Shown piece by piece: positions 35,179 through 43,721 of a stretch of 64,000 bases of DNA. The notes under the pieces are model-generated. The model made no database searches and had not been told where the DNA came from. It saw only the letters and a list, made by a program, of their open reading frames with translations. The position numbers were made by a program, and so were the translations under genes. The number at the start of each line of letters is the position of its first letter. Positions within the stretch are counted from its first letter, which is position 1. The stretch spans positions 1 to 64,000 of the forward strand of contig CAJQLX010000033.1 in NCBI GenBank assembly GCA_905479265.1, read 5' to 3'. Origin of the DNA: an uncultured Alphaproteobacteria bacterium. Its GTDB lineage: Bacteria > Pseudomonadota > Alphaproteobacteria > UBA7985.

Positions 35179-36139
35179 CAAAGTCCAGCAAAGCTGTCGT
35201 CACAGCCTTGGGGCTTTCCTGCTGAATCCAGTGACCTGCGCCGTCGATGACGGTCAGGCCGCGCATGTCGGAGAGCAGCTCGCCTGCGCTCTGGTAAGCG
35301 TCACGGCCGGGCACAAAGCTGCGCACGGGGTCGAGGGAACCGGCGATAAAGGCGGAGGGCTGGGTGATGGCTTGCACCCCGTACTCGGGCAGGGCGTGGT
35401 AATCGGCGTCGATGTTGCGGTATCGGTTAAAGGGGCCGCGGAAGCCTGAACGCGCAAAGTTTTCTGAGAACGTATCCAGTTCAGCCGCGCTCATCCACGC
35501 CGGGAAAGGGTCGGGGACCGGTAGATGGTCGAGCAAGGGCTCGTTGACCCTCAGCGCGGGCCAGACGCCACCCACCTTGGCGGCATCACCGGAAAGGGCG
35601 AAGTAGATCTTGGCCAAGGCCGCGCGAGGGTCAGCGTCGAAAGCGGCTTCTGCCACGCCTTCGGCTTGAAAATACACCTGATAGAAAAACCGGTCTTTGT
35701 CGGTATAGAGCCGATCCCACAGCGCCAGCGGTGGCAGGGCGGCCCGGCGGAAATAGGGGACGCTTAACCCCGCGACGGCGCGGATGCGGTCGGGAAAGGC
35801 CAGCGCCGTGTTCCAGACGATGGGACCGCCCCAGTCGTGGCCAATCAGCACAGCAGATTCTTCGCCGAAATGATCAATCACACCCAACAGATCGGCCATC
35901 ATCTCGGTCATCGCATAGGCGTCAACGGGGGCGGGTCGGTCGCTTTTGCCGTAGCCCCGCACGTCGATGGCACAGACGGTAAATCCTGCCTGCGCCAAGG
36001 GTTCGATTTGATGACGCCAGCTGTAGGATAATTCCGGCCAACCATGGACCAGCAGCAGTAAAGGACCGCTGCCGGCGACGTGCGCATGCAGTGTGATCCC
36101 GTTTGTGGGAATAAACATCGACGTGATGGGCTTGGACAT
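35165..36139 (-). CDS. Alpha/beta hydrolase, epoxide-hydrolase-like
   Basis: A 324-residue alpha/beta hydrolase. HGWPELSYSWRHQ carries the HGxP oxyanion motif; the nucleophile is Asp102 in LIGHDWGG, as in epoxide hydrolases and haloalkane dehalogenases; the histidine is in GAGHWIQQE. The cap region contains paired tyrosines (FFYQVYF and PFNRYRN areas) as in epoxide hydrolases. It is the last gene of the minus-strand operon tctD-tctE-CoA transferase-hydrolase and its start overlaps the stop of the CoA-transferase. The true substrate may be a carboxylic acid derivative taken up by the TTT system. Confidence 0.85.
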   Translation of the reverse strand: MSKPITSMFIPTNGITLHAHVAGSGPLLLLVHGWPELSYSWRHQIEPLAQAGFTVCAIDVRGYGKSDRPAPVDAYAMTEMMADLLGVIDHFGEESAVLIGHDWGGPIVWNTALAFPDRIRAVAGLSVPYFRRAALPPLALWDRLYTDKDRFFYQVYFQAEGVAEAAFDADPRAALAKIYFALSGDAAKVGGVWPALRVNEPLLDHLPVPDPFPAWMSAAELDTFSENFARSGFRGPFNRYRNIDADYHALPEYGVQAITQPSAFIAGSLDPVRSFVPGRDAYQSAGELLSDMRGLTVIDGAGHWIQQESPKAVTTALLDFVTGL

Positions 36140-37332
36140 CAGAGAACTCCGTCTTTCCGCAGCCTATCCAAAGTGGCGGCGTCTAGCCCCAAGCCGCCCC
36201 AGATTTCTGCCTCATCCGCCCCCAAAGCCGGGGGTGGTGTTTCGACTTTGGGTCGCGTTCCGTTAATTTTCAAGCCGGTTGAGACGACACGGATGGCTCG
36301 ATCAACGCCGTCCGGGCTGGGGAAGTCTTCGAGGAAGTCGCGGCTTTGCAGGTGATCGGATTGCAGGACTTGCGGAACGGTCAAAACCGCACCCGAAGGG
36401 ATGCCAAGGGCGTTCAACTCGGCCTCCCACACCAGCGCGGATTTTGTCCGCAGCGTGGTTTCTAGCGCCGTGCGCAAGGCGTGGCGGTTGGCTTTGCGGT
36501 CTTCGCGGGTGCGGTAGTTGGGATGGGCGAGCAAATCTTCGCGGCCCAAATGCTGGCACAGCATCGCCCATTGCTCGTCCTTGTTCGCAGCAATATTCAG
36601 CAACCCCTCGCCGGTTTGAAACGTACCCGACGGCGCTGAGGTGGGGTTTTCGTTGCCGTTTGCGGCGGGTTCTTGTCCGCCAATCAGATGGTTCGACAGC
36701 ACCCAACCCATCGTCGCCAGAACGCTTTCAAGCATAGATACATCGATCATGCAGCCCCGGGGTCGCGCGTTGAGCGCCGCGCTGATCGCCATCGCAGCGG
36801 TCAAGCCGCCAACGGTATCCGCGACCGGCGAGCCAACCCGCAGGGGCGCGGAAGTCGCGTCACCGGTAATGGACATAAGGCCGGAAGCCCCTTGGATGAT
36901 CTGGTCATAGGCTGGTCGACCAACCCACGGACCATCCTGCCCAAAACCCGAAATGGCGCAGTAAATCAGGCTGGGTTTTATGGCTTTCAGCGTTGGATAG
37001 TCCAAGCCTAGGCGGTCCATGACGCCGGGGCGAAAGTTCTCCACCAGCACGTCTGCGGTTTCGACCAACTGGAACAGCAGGTCTTTGCCGCGTGGGTCTT
37101 TTAGGTTCAGGGAGACGGACTTTTTTCCAGCGTTTTGGGCCAGAAACGAAATGCCCATGCCTGCTTCGTTCAAGGCGGGATCAGACCCCAAATTGCGCGC
37201 TAAATCGCCTCGGCCAACGGCTTCAACCTTGATGACCTCTGCCCCCAAATGAACAAGCTGGTGGCAGGCAAAGGGGCCAGCGAGCACGTTGGTTAGATCG
37301 AGCACGCGAATGCCGGCGAGTGGGGTGGTCAT
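36139..37332 (-). CDS. CaiB/BaiF-family (class III) CoA-transferase
   Basis: Transfers CoA between carboxylic acids. The 397-residue protein starts with the conserved PLAGIRVLDLTNVLAGPFACHQLVHLGAEVIKVE and has ENFRPGVMDRLGLDY. The catalytic aspartate is probably Asp172 in GSPVADTVGGL. It overlaps the histidine-kinase gene by 4 bases and the hydrolase gene at its other end, so all four are translated as one unit. It suggests that the substrate sensed by this two-component system is activated as a CoA thioester. Confidence 0.9.
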   Translation of the reverse strand: MTTPLAGIRVLDLTNVLAGPFACHQLVHLGAEVIKVEAVGRGDLARNLGSDPALNEAGMGISFLAQNAGKKSVSLNLKDPRGKDLLFQLVETADVLVENFRPGVMDRLGLDYPTLKAIKPSLIYCAISGFGQDGPWVGRPAYDQIIQGASGLMSITGDATSAPLRVGSPVADTVGGLTAAMAISAALNARPRGCMIDVSMLESVLATMGWVLSNHLIGGQEPAANGNENPTSAPSGTFQTGEGLLNIAANKDEQWAMLCQHLGREDLLAHPNYRTREDRKANRHALRTALETTLRTKSALVWEAELNALGIPSGAVLTVPQVLQSDHLQSRDFLEDFPSPDGVDRAIRVVSTGLKINGTRPKVETPPPALGADEAEIWGGLGLDAATLDRLRKDGVL

Positions 37333-38648
37333 GGGCTGTCCTCGGTCAATGCAGCGGCGGGAAAGATCAGGGTCACTTGCGCATTCTTGCCGGTGTCCTT
37401 TTCGATCCAGCCTTTGTGCAGATCCATGATTTCCTCAACGATGCTCAGGCCAAAGCGCTGCACGCTGGGTTCGCTCGGCCCTTTGGCGCGAAAGCCTGCG
37501 CCGTCGTCGGTAACGATCAGCCGGTCTTGCCGGACTGTGATGGTCGCGGTTGTTGCGCCGCGTGCGTGCTTGATGATGTTGTCGATCAGATTGCCAAGGG
37601 CTTCGAGCAGCAGCGCGGAATGACCCGACACACTCGCGCCAGCCTCGACTTGCAGGCCCAAATCCACCCCTGCGCGATAAGCGCGCAAGGACCAGTCTTC
37701 GACGGCTTTTTGAGCCAGTTCCTCCAGATTAACCGCGCCGAAGGAATCATCGCGGTCGGAGGGCTGCACACCGACACGACTGAGCAGCATCATTTGCTGC
37801 ACCAAATGGGCCAGATGGTCGATGCGCTTGGACAGCCCGCGCAGGTCCGGTTGGGTGCCTTCCATCGACGCAACTTCCAACTCGGTTTTCAGCTCGGCCA
37901 AGGGCGTGCGCAGTTGGTGGGCGGTGTTTGAGACAAAGCGCCGATGCGAGTTCAGCGTCTTTTCCAACCGACCAAAGAGGGCGTTGATCTCGTCCACCAG
38001 CGGCTGACCTTCGGGTGGGACTGGACGGCGGATGGCGCGCAAATCGCGTTCGCTGCGCTGGCTGACGGCATCGGCAAGATTGCGAAGCGGGCGCAGGCCA
38101 AAGTTGACGGCGTAGAGGGTCAGCAGGCTGATCATCAGAACCCCCACCACAAAAGCCAAAATAGCATAGCGCAAATAGAGTTGCAGGACGTTGGTGCGCT
38201 GGCCGAGCGTCTCAGCGATCAGGACCACAAACTCTTGGCTGGCTGAGTAGCTCAAAGCTTCATCGCGGATTGCGATCATCCGCATCGGCTCGCCGCGAAA
38301 ATCAATCTGCCGCAGTATCGTGTTGGATTCACCAAAAACCGGGAGCGGCAGGTTGCGATAGCCGGTGACAACCTCGCCAGAGGGCCACTTTTGCACCGAA
38401 TAGAACACGCGGTCTTCAGCCGAGTTTGTCAGCATCTGCAAGGCCGCATAGGGCAAATCCACCACCAAGGAGCCGTTTTCCAACACCACACGGTCGGCGA
38501 TGGCGAGGGCCGAGCCTTCGAGCACGCGGTCATAGCTCTCGGTCGTGGCGGAACGAATGGCCCAATAGATCATGGCAATCAGAAAGGCGGAAAGCGGAAT
38601 GAGCGGCAGCAACAGGAACATCAGCAATCGCTGGCGCAGGCTCATCAT
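37329..38648 (-). CDS. tctE: TctE-type sensor histidine kinase
   Basis: Membrane sensor kinase of the tricarboxylate type, 439 residues: helix at 10-30, periplasmic domain of about 125 residues, helix at about 160-180, HAMP-like linker, and HisKA domain with phosphoacceptor His244 in FVSNTAHQLRTPLAELKTE. The ATPase domain has NLIDNIIKHA and a degenerate second G-box (FGLSIVEEI). It overlaps tctD by 4 bases. It probably senses the ligand of the divergent TctC-TctB-TctA system, perhaps through the receptor or the orphan binding protein at 39432. Confidence 0.9.
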   Translation of the reverse strand: MMSLRQRLLMFLLLPLIPLSAFLIAMIYWAIRSATTESYDRVLEGSALAIADRVVLENGSLVVDLPYAALQMLTNSAEDRVFYSVQKWPSGEVVTGYRNLPLPVFGESNTILRQIDFRGEPMRMIAIRDEALSYSASQEFVVLIAETLGQRTNVLQLYLRYAILAFVVGVLMISLLTLYAVNFGLRPLRNLADAVSQRSERDLRAIRRPVPPEGQPLVDEINALFGRLEKTLNSHRRFVSNTAHQLRTPLAELKTELEVASMEGTQPDLRGLSKRIDHLAHLVQQMMLLSRVGVQPSDRDDSFGAVNLEELAQKAVEDWSLRAYRAGVDLGLQVEAGASVSGHSALLLEALGNLIDNIIKHARGATTATITVRQDRLIVTDDGAGFRAKGPSEPSVQRFGLSIVEEIMDLHKGWIEKDTGKNAQVTLIFPAAALTEDSP

Positions 38649-39319
38649 AGTGGGTGCGCTTCCAGCAGCATGTAACCGACCCCGCGCACGGTCCGCAGCT
38701 CAATCGCCGGGTGGTTCAGCCGTTTCCGCACGCGGCTGATGATGACTTCGATGGCGTTTGGGGTGGGCGGATCTGCGTTGTCATATAGGGCGCTGATCAG
38801 CGCGTCTTTGGAGACCACGGCGTTGGCATTGGTGGCGAGGATAGACAGGCAGGCAAATTCGCGACGGGGGAGGTCGAGATCGTCGTCGTTGAGCCGAGCA
38901 ATGCGGGCGGCGGTGTCGATCATCAACGGGCCAAGGGTCAGTTTAGCGTCAATGCCGCTCCCTTGTCGCCGGACCAAGGCCCGCGCCCGCGCCATCAACT
39001 CATCAAGCGCAAAGGGCTTGGTCAGATAGTCATCCGCCCCACGATCTAAACCGCTCACCCGGTCCCGAACGGCATCGCGCGCGGTGAGGATCAGCACGGG
39101 CGTCTTATCGTCTCGATCCCGCATCTCACCGAGCAGCGTCATGCCGTCCCCGTCGGGCAACGTTAGATCCAGCAGGACGATGTCCACGCGGAACTCACGC
39201 AGGAACGCGCGCGCAGACGACAAGTCGCTGGCGTGGTCCAACGTTAGTCCCGCAAGGGCAAAGGCGCGTGACACGCCATCGGCCAAGACCGGGTTATCCT
39301 CAACCAATAAGGCTCTCAT
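38645..39319 (-). CDS. tctD: TctD-type response regulator (OmpR family)
   Basis: A 224-residue response regulator with receiver domain (phosphoacceptor Asp51 in VLLDLTLPDGDG, switch Lys in YLTKPF) and an OmpR-type winged helix with VEVIISRVRKRLNHPAIELRTVRGVGYML (VEV variant as IEV). First gene of its operon; the promoter lies in the 112-base gap shared with the divergent binding-protein operon, which contains CTGTC/GACAG at 39340-39357. Confidence 0.92.
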   Translation of the reverse strand: MRALLVEDNPVLADGVSRAFALAGLTLDHASDLSSARAFLREFRVDIVLLDLTLPDGDGMTLLGEMRDRDDKTPVLILTARDAVRDRVSGLDRGADDYLTKPFALDELMARARALVRRQGSGIDAKLTLGPLMIDTAARIARLNDDDLDLPRREFACLSILATNANAVVSKDALISALYDNADPPTPNAIEVIISRVRKRLNHPAIELRTVRGVGYMLLEAHPL

Positions 39320-39339
39320 TAACCAATTTTCGCATGTTT

Positions 39340-39357
39340 CTGTCAGGCTGACGACAG
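39340..39357. promoter_or_regulatory. Inverted repeat in the tctD / binding-protein divergent region
   Basis: CTGTC and GACAG separated by eight bases, between the divergent starts. Candidate TctD binding site; not shared in exact form with the second TctD/TctE promoter region. Confidence 0.3.
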
Positions 39358-39431
39358 CTTACTTTCGTTAGAGTTTGAGTCACCTTGGGCAGTTTGTCTG
39401 TTTGCAGGGTCGCTTCTGGGAGGATAGCGGA

Positions 39432-40499
39432 GTGGGGAAACTGAGGCGCTCGTTCGCCTACCTGACAGCATTGGCTTGCCTGTTCTGTGCGCACTTCGCT
39501 GCTGCCGAACCCATTGTGCTGCCAGGGTCCGAGGATGAACGGCTGAACATTTATTCGACGGCTGATTACCTCGCCGTTGAACCGGTTCTGCGCGCCTATC
39601 AGGCGCTAAATCCGGGCCTGACCATCCACTATCATGAATTGCTCAGTCAGGAGCTGTATCAGCGCGTGCTCGATGAAGAGCAGCAAACGGCTGATTTTGT
39701 TTGGTCCTCCGCGATGGACCTGCAGATGAAGTTGGTCCACGACGGCTATGCCCGTCGTTTCACGCCCACCGCGATCGCCAGTCTGCCGGAGTGGTCTTAT
39801 TGGCGGGACGAGGCTTATGCCGTATCGGTCGAACCGGCGGTGATGGTTTACAACCGTCAAGCCTTCAAAAATATGGACGTTCCAGCGACGCGCGAAGATC
39901 TGTTGGCTTGGTTGCGGCGCGACGATGATCGTGCGTTTCAGATGGTCGGCACGTACGACATCGAACGCTCTGGGCTTGGCCTGTTGCTCGCTGCGCGCGA
40001 TGCGGATCAGAGCCGGGATTTCTGGACACTGGTCCAAGCGCTTGGGGCCAATCAGGTCGAGCTGTTTTCCTCGTCCAGCGGGTTGATCGAGCGTGTCGCG
40101 CGCGGTGACCTTTCGCTCGCTTACAACGTCCTGGGTTCCTATGCCGCCAGTCGCGCAGAAACGGCCTTGGACTTGGGCGTGGTGCTGCCGCGAGACTACA
40201 CGCTGGTCGTGAGCCGGGTGGCCTTTGTGCCTTATGCAGCGGTGAACGCCGATGCCGGTGAAGACTTCTTGGACTTTCTGTTGAGCCGTCGGGGTCAGCG
40301 GATTCTAAACGACGATGTCGGCTTTCCCGCAGTGCATGCGGACGTTGATTGGAACTCTACTCTCTTTCCCGAAAATGGTCTGACCCGTCGGTACTTGGCA
40401 CCGATGGAAGTGGACACACGCTTGCTGGTCTACTTGGACCAAGCGCGTCGGGAGAACGTGATCCGCCAATGGCGGCAAGCTCTGGGGGGGCCGCTATGA
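39432..40499 (+). CDS. Orphan extracellular solute-binding protein (ABC-type fold)
   Basis: A 355-residue periplasmic binding protein of the iron/thiamine-type extracellular family. GTG at 39432 is chosen since GGGAGGA lies about eight bases upstream and it starts the signal peptide (VGKLRRSFAYLTALACLFCAHFAAA). The mature part begins LNIYSTADYLAVEPVLRAYQALNPGLTIHYHE, typical of type II binding proteins. No ABC permease or ATPase is nearby; instead it heads the tctCBA operon and is divergent from tctDE. Binding proteins in this position may present ligand to the TctE kinase rather than to a transporter; this is inference. Confidence 0.83.
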   Translation: MGKLRRSFAYLTALACLFCAHFAAAEPIVLPGSEDERLNIYSTADYLAVEPVLRAYQALNPGLTIHYHELLSQELYQRVLDEEQQTADFVWSSAMDLQMKLVHDGYARRFTPTAIASLPEWSYWRDEAYAVSVEPAVMVYNRQAFKNMDVPATREDLLAWLRRDDDRAFQMVGTYDIERSGLGLLLAARDADQSRDFWTLVQALGANQVELFSSSSGLIERVARGDLSLAYNVLGSYAASRAETALDLGVVLPRDYTLVVSRVAFVPYAAVNADAGEDFLDFLLSRRGQRILNDDVGFPAVHADVDWNSTLFPENGLTRRYLAPMEVDTRLLVYLDQARRENVIRQWRQALGGPL

Positions 40500-40546
40500 T
40501 GGGCGATCTTCAGAAATCTGAAATCAGCATATTGGGAGGATTATCC

Positions 40547-41509
40547 ATGCTGAAGAAACTCGCTGTGGGTGCTGCGGCACTCGTTGCAACCAGCTCGGCC
40601 GCATCTGCGGAACAACTGGTTGATTCAATTCACTTCCTTATTCCAGGCGGCGCAGGCGGCGGCTGGGACGGTACGGCTCGCGGTACCGGTGAAGCTCTGA
40701 CGGGCGCAGGCATTGTTGGCTCTGCATCCTTCGAAAACATGTCCGGCGGTGGCGGCGGTGTTGCGATTGGTCACCTGATCGAGAACGCTGACTCCATGGA
40801 CGGCACACTGATGGTGAACTCTACACCCATCGTGATCCGGTCCTTGCAGGGTGTATTCCCGTACAACTTCTCTGATCTGACCATGATCGCTGGCACCATT
40901 GGTGACTATGGCGCGTTGGTTGTAACCCCGGGTTCGGCAACGACCCTTGGCGATTTGGTTGCGGCCTACACCGCAGACCCAAGCTCCATCGCTATGGGCG
41001 GCGGTTCTGTACCGGGCGGCATGGATCACCTGATCGGTGCGATGGTCATGAACGCTGCGGGTGCGGATGCAACAAAAGTTGCTTACCTGCCGTTTGATGC
41101 TGGTGGTGTGGCTCTGGCTGCGCTTCTCTCCGGTGAGATTGAAGTTCTCTCCACGGGTCTGGGTGAGGCTCTGGCACAGGCAAAAGCTGGCGAAGTTGAT
41201 ATTCTGTGTATCACCAGCGACGCTCGCGTTGCTGACGCTCCAGACGTACCAACCTGTGCCGAAGCAGGCGCTGATGGCGTTTACTTCGTAAACTGGCGTG
41301 GCTTCTTTGGCGCGCCGGGCCTGTCTGACGACAAGGCTGACGCTTACCGCGCTGCGATTGCTGCGATGTACGCGACCCCTGAGTGGGAAGCGGTTCGTGC
41401 GCGGAACGGTTGGGTGGAAATCCACAACCCGGGTGACGACTTCGTTTCCTTCTTGGAGAACCAAGAGCAAATCATCGGTGATCTGATGACCTCTATGGGC
41501 TTCCTCTAA
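40547..41509 (+). CDS. tctC: TctC-family (Bug) periplasmic solute-binding protein
   Basis: Receptor of the second TTT system, 320 residues. The frame is open far upstream, but ATG at 40547 has GGGAGGA just before it and starts a standard signal peptide (MLKKLAVGAAALVATSSAASA). The first ligand loop reads IHFLIPGGAGGGWDGTARGTGEAL, the form seen in TctC receptors for tricarboxylates, followed by ENMSGGGGGVAIGHL. Codons favour GCT/GTT, as in other receptors in the window. A hairpin at 41528 separates it from tctB. Confidence 0.92.
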   Translation: MLKKLAVGAAALVATSSAASAEQLVDSIHFLIPGGAGGGWDGTARGTGEALTGAGIVGSASFENMSGGGGGVAIGHLIENADSMDGTLMVNSTPIVIRSLQGVFPYNFSDLTMIAGTIGDYGALVVTPGSATTLGDLVAAYTADPSSIAMGGGSVPGGMDHLIGAMVMNAAGADATKVAYLPFDAGGVALAALLSGEIEVLSTGLGEALAQAKAGEVDILCITSDARVADAPDVPTCAEAGADGVYFVNWRGFFGAPGLSDDKADAYRAAIAAMYATPEWEAVRARNGWVEIHNPGDDFVSFLENQEQIIGDLMTSMGFL

Positions 41510-41527
41510 GCCCTTTAGAACGGGGGA

Positions 41528-41555
41528 GGGAGCCGCCTTTGGCTCCCTTCTTTCC
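41528..41555 (+). terminator. Attenuator-like hairpin between tctC and tctB
   Basis: GGGAGCC/GGCTCCC (41528-41547, six-base loop) followed by TTCTTTCC. Intercistronic position suggests partial termination or protection of the tctC transcript. Confidence 0.6.
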
Positions 41556-41620
41556 TCGTTCTCATGTCCAAGCTAACATTCTGTTTCTAAACAACTTTGC
41601 TCACCGTTAGGGGAGTGCTT

Positions 41621-42163
41621 ATGTCTCGCCTTTTGTCTGCTGATCGGATCGTCGGGGTTATCCTGCTGATTCTGTGTTGCCTGTTTACGTACTTTGCTTT
41701 TGATCTGGCCAAGACCATTCCGCCCTTCTTTAAAAACCAGCCCATGCGCGTTGACACGCTGCCAAGGATTTTGGGTGTTGCGGGGATCATCGCGTCAGTT
41801 GTCACCATCATTGCGCCAACCACGGGCGCCAAGAGCGCGCCTGAACACAAGCAGCTCAAGGAAAGTCAGGACCGGATGGCGGACTTGAGTTTCGCCAATT
41901 TTGGTCAAGCGAAGTGGGGGCAATTGGTCGCCATGATCGCGCTGATGATCGTTTATTCGACCTATTTGCGCGCGGGTGGGTTCATCCCCTCAACCTTCTT
42001 TCTGCTGCTGTTTGGCAGCATCATTTTGGGCGAACGCCGCTGGGTGGCGATGGTCCTTGTGTCGATCATAGCGCCGCTGGCGATTTGGCTGCTTGTGACC
42101 TACGTCCTCGACCGAACAATTCCGCCCCTGCCACGGGCTTTGATGGATATGATGAGGGGCTAA
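41621..42163 (+). CDS. tctB: TctB-family small membrane protein
   Basis: A 180-residue TTT small subunit with four predicted helices (about 8-28, 47-63, 105-122, 128-160) and a hydrophilic linker (GAKSAPEHKQLKESQDRM) between the pairs. ATG at 41621 is chosen because AGGGGAG precedes it; TTG at 41597 is in frame but lacks a site. It lies four bases upstream of tctA. Confidence 0.86.
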   Translation: MSRLLSADRIVGVILLILCCLFTYFAFDLAKTIPPFFKNQPMRVDTLPRILGVAGIIASVVTIIAPTTGAKSAPEHKQLKESQDRMADLSFANFGQAKWGQLVAMIALMIVYSTYLRAGGFIPSTFFLLLFGSIILGERRWVAMVLVSIIAPLAIWLLVTYVLDRTIPPLPRALMDMMRG

Positions 42164-42167
42164 GCGG

Positions 42168-43712
42168 ATGTTAGACGGTATCTTAACCGGCCTCAGTGCC
42201 GCCTTTACGTTTCAAGCCATTGGCCTTGTGGTTCTTGGCTGTTTGATCGGATCCTTTATCGGCATGGTGCCGGGTTTGGGGCCGATGCAGGTGATTGCGA
42301 TTATGATCCCCGTTGCCGTGGGCATCGGTGATCCTTCGGTGGCGATGATCATGCTCGCTGGGGTCTATTACGGCGCTGTCTTTGGCGGCTCCACATCGTC
42401 CATCCTGATCAACGCGCCGGGGGTCGCGTCCACGGTCGCAACCTCCTTTGATGGCTATCCGATGGCGCGCAAGGGCTTTGCGGGCAAGGCGTTGACCATC
42501 GCAGCAATCTCGTCCTTCGCCGGGGGGACAATCGGCGCGATACTGCTGACGCTGGCGGCCAAGCCGCTGGCTGATGTCGCACTGCTGTTCCAGTCGCCCG
42601 AATACCTCGCCGTGATGATCGTCGGGATGACGGCTGTTGCTGCTTTTGGCGAGCGGGGCCGGGCGTACAAGGCTGTGCTGATGGTGATTTTCGGGATGAT
42701 CCTCGCGTCGATCGGCGAAGGGTCGCAGTTCGCCAACCGGCCGCGCTTCACCTTTGGCTACGTGCCGTTGCAGGACGGGATTTCGTCGATCACGCTGATC
42801 ATGGGCCTGTTCGCTGTACCGGAAGCCTTCTTCCTGATCCTCGACCCCAAGCGTGGACAGTACAAAGGCGATGGTCAAAGCAAAGAAATCAACAACATGC
42901 GCATCAATGCGCAAGAAGCCAAAGAGATGGCCCCGGTCATCGGGCGTCAGTCGATCCTCGGCTTTCTGATCGGCGTCATGCCGGGCGCAGGGGCAACCAT
43001 TGCCTCGCTGATGGGCTATGCCATGGAGCGTAACATTGCGCCCAAGGCAAAGCGCGAAGAATTCGGCAAAGGCTCCCTGCGAGGGCTAACCGCGCCAGAA
43101 ACAGCGAACAACGCGGCCTCAACCGGTTCGTTTGTCCCCATGCTGACGCTCGGAATTCCGGGCTCAGGCACCACGGCGATCCTGCTGGTCGCGCTGATTT
43201 CGCTGGGCGTTCAACCCGGTCCGGCGCTGATCAACGACAACCCGGATATTTTCTGGGGCATCATTATCTCCATGTACTTTGGGAATGTGGTGCTGCTGAT
43301 CCTTAATTACCCGCTGATCCCGTACATCGCTAAACTGCTGGCAGTGCCGCGGACGTTCCTGATCCCGTTCGTGCTGTTCTTCTCGATGGTTGGCGCTTAT
43401 TTGGTGAGCCAGAACCCGACCGAGCTTTACACCATGATCGTGCTGGGCGTTGTGACGACGCTGCTGCGGCTGGCGAAGTTCCCGATTGCGCCGATTGTGA
43501 TTGGCTTCATCCTCGGCATTCGGATGGAAGACAATCTGGGCCGGGCGCTGACCGATCCGGACTACACCGGTTTCAGCTTTATTTGGGAACGTCCGATGAC
43601 GCTGGTGTTCTTGCTGATTGCTGCGGCCATGCTGTTCTATCCGATGATTGAGGGCCGTTTGGCCCGTCGTGATCGGAAAAAGGCACGCGACAGCCAAGTC
43701 AATCAGGATTAA
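42168..43712 (+). CDS. tctA: TctA-family large membrane protein
   Basis: The 514-residue translocating subunit of the second TTT system. It shows the paired loops FIGMVPGLGPMQVIAIMIP (near residue 29) and GVMPGAGATIASLMGYAMER (near 268) and the ETANNAASTGSFVPMLTLGIPGSGTTA segment. About twelve hydrophobic helices, ending in a basic cytoplasmic tail (RRDRKKARD). Immediately upstream of the AtuA-like gene (nine bases), so import and catabolism are in one operon. Confidence 0.94.
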   Translation: MLDGILTGLSAAFTFQAIGLVVLGCLIGSFIGMVPGLGPMQVIAIMIPVAVGIGDPSVAMIMLAGVYYGAVFGGSTSSILINAPGVASTVATSFDGYPMARKGFAGKALTIAAISSFAGGTIGAILLTLAAKPLADVALLFQSPEYLAVMIVGMTAVAAFGERGRAYKAVLMVIFGMILASIGEGSQFANRPRFTFGYVPLQDGISSITLIMGLFAVPEAFFLILDPKRGQYKGDGQSKEINNMRINAQEAKEMAPVIGRQSILGFLIGVMPGAGATIASLMGYAMERNIAPKAKREEFGKGSLRGLTAPETANNAASTGSFVPMLTLGIPGSGTTAILLVALISLGVQPGPALINDNPDIFWGIIISMYFGNVVLLILNYPLIPYIAKLLAVPRTFLIPFVLFFSMVGAYLVSQNPTELYTMIVLGVVTTLLRLAKFPIAPIVIGFILGIRMEDNLGRALTDPDYTGFSFIWERPMTLVFLLIAAAMLFYPMIEGRLARRDRKKARDSQVNQD

Positions 43713-43721
43713 ACCGCCCCT

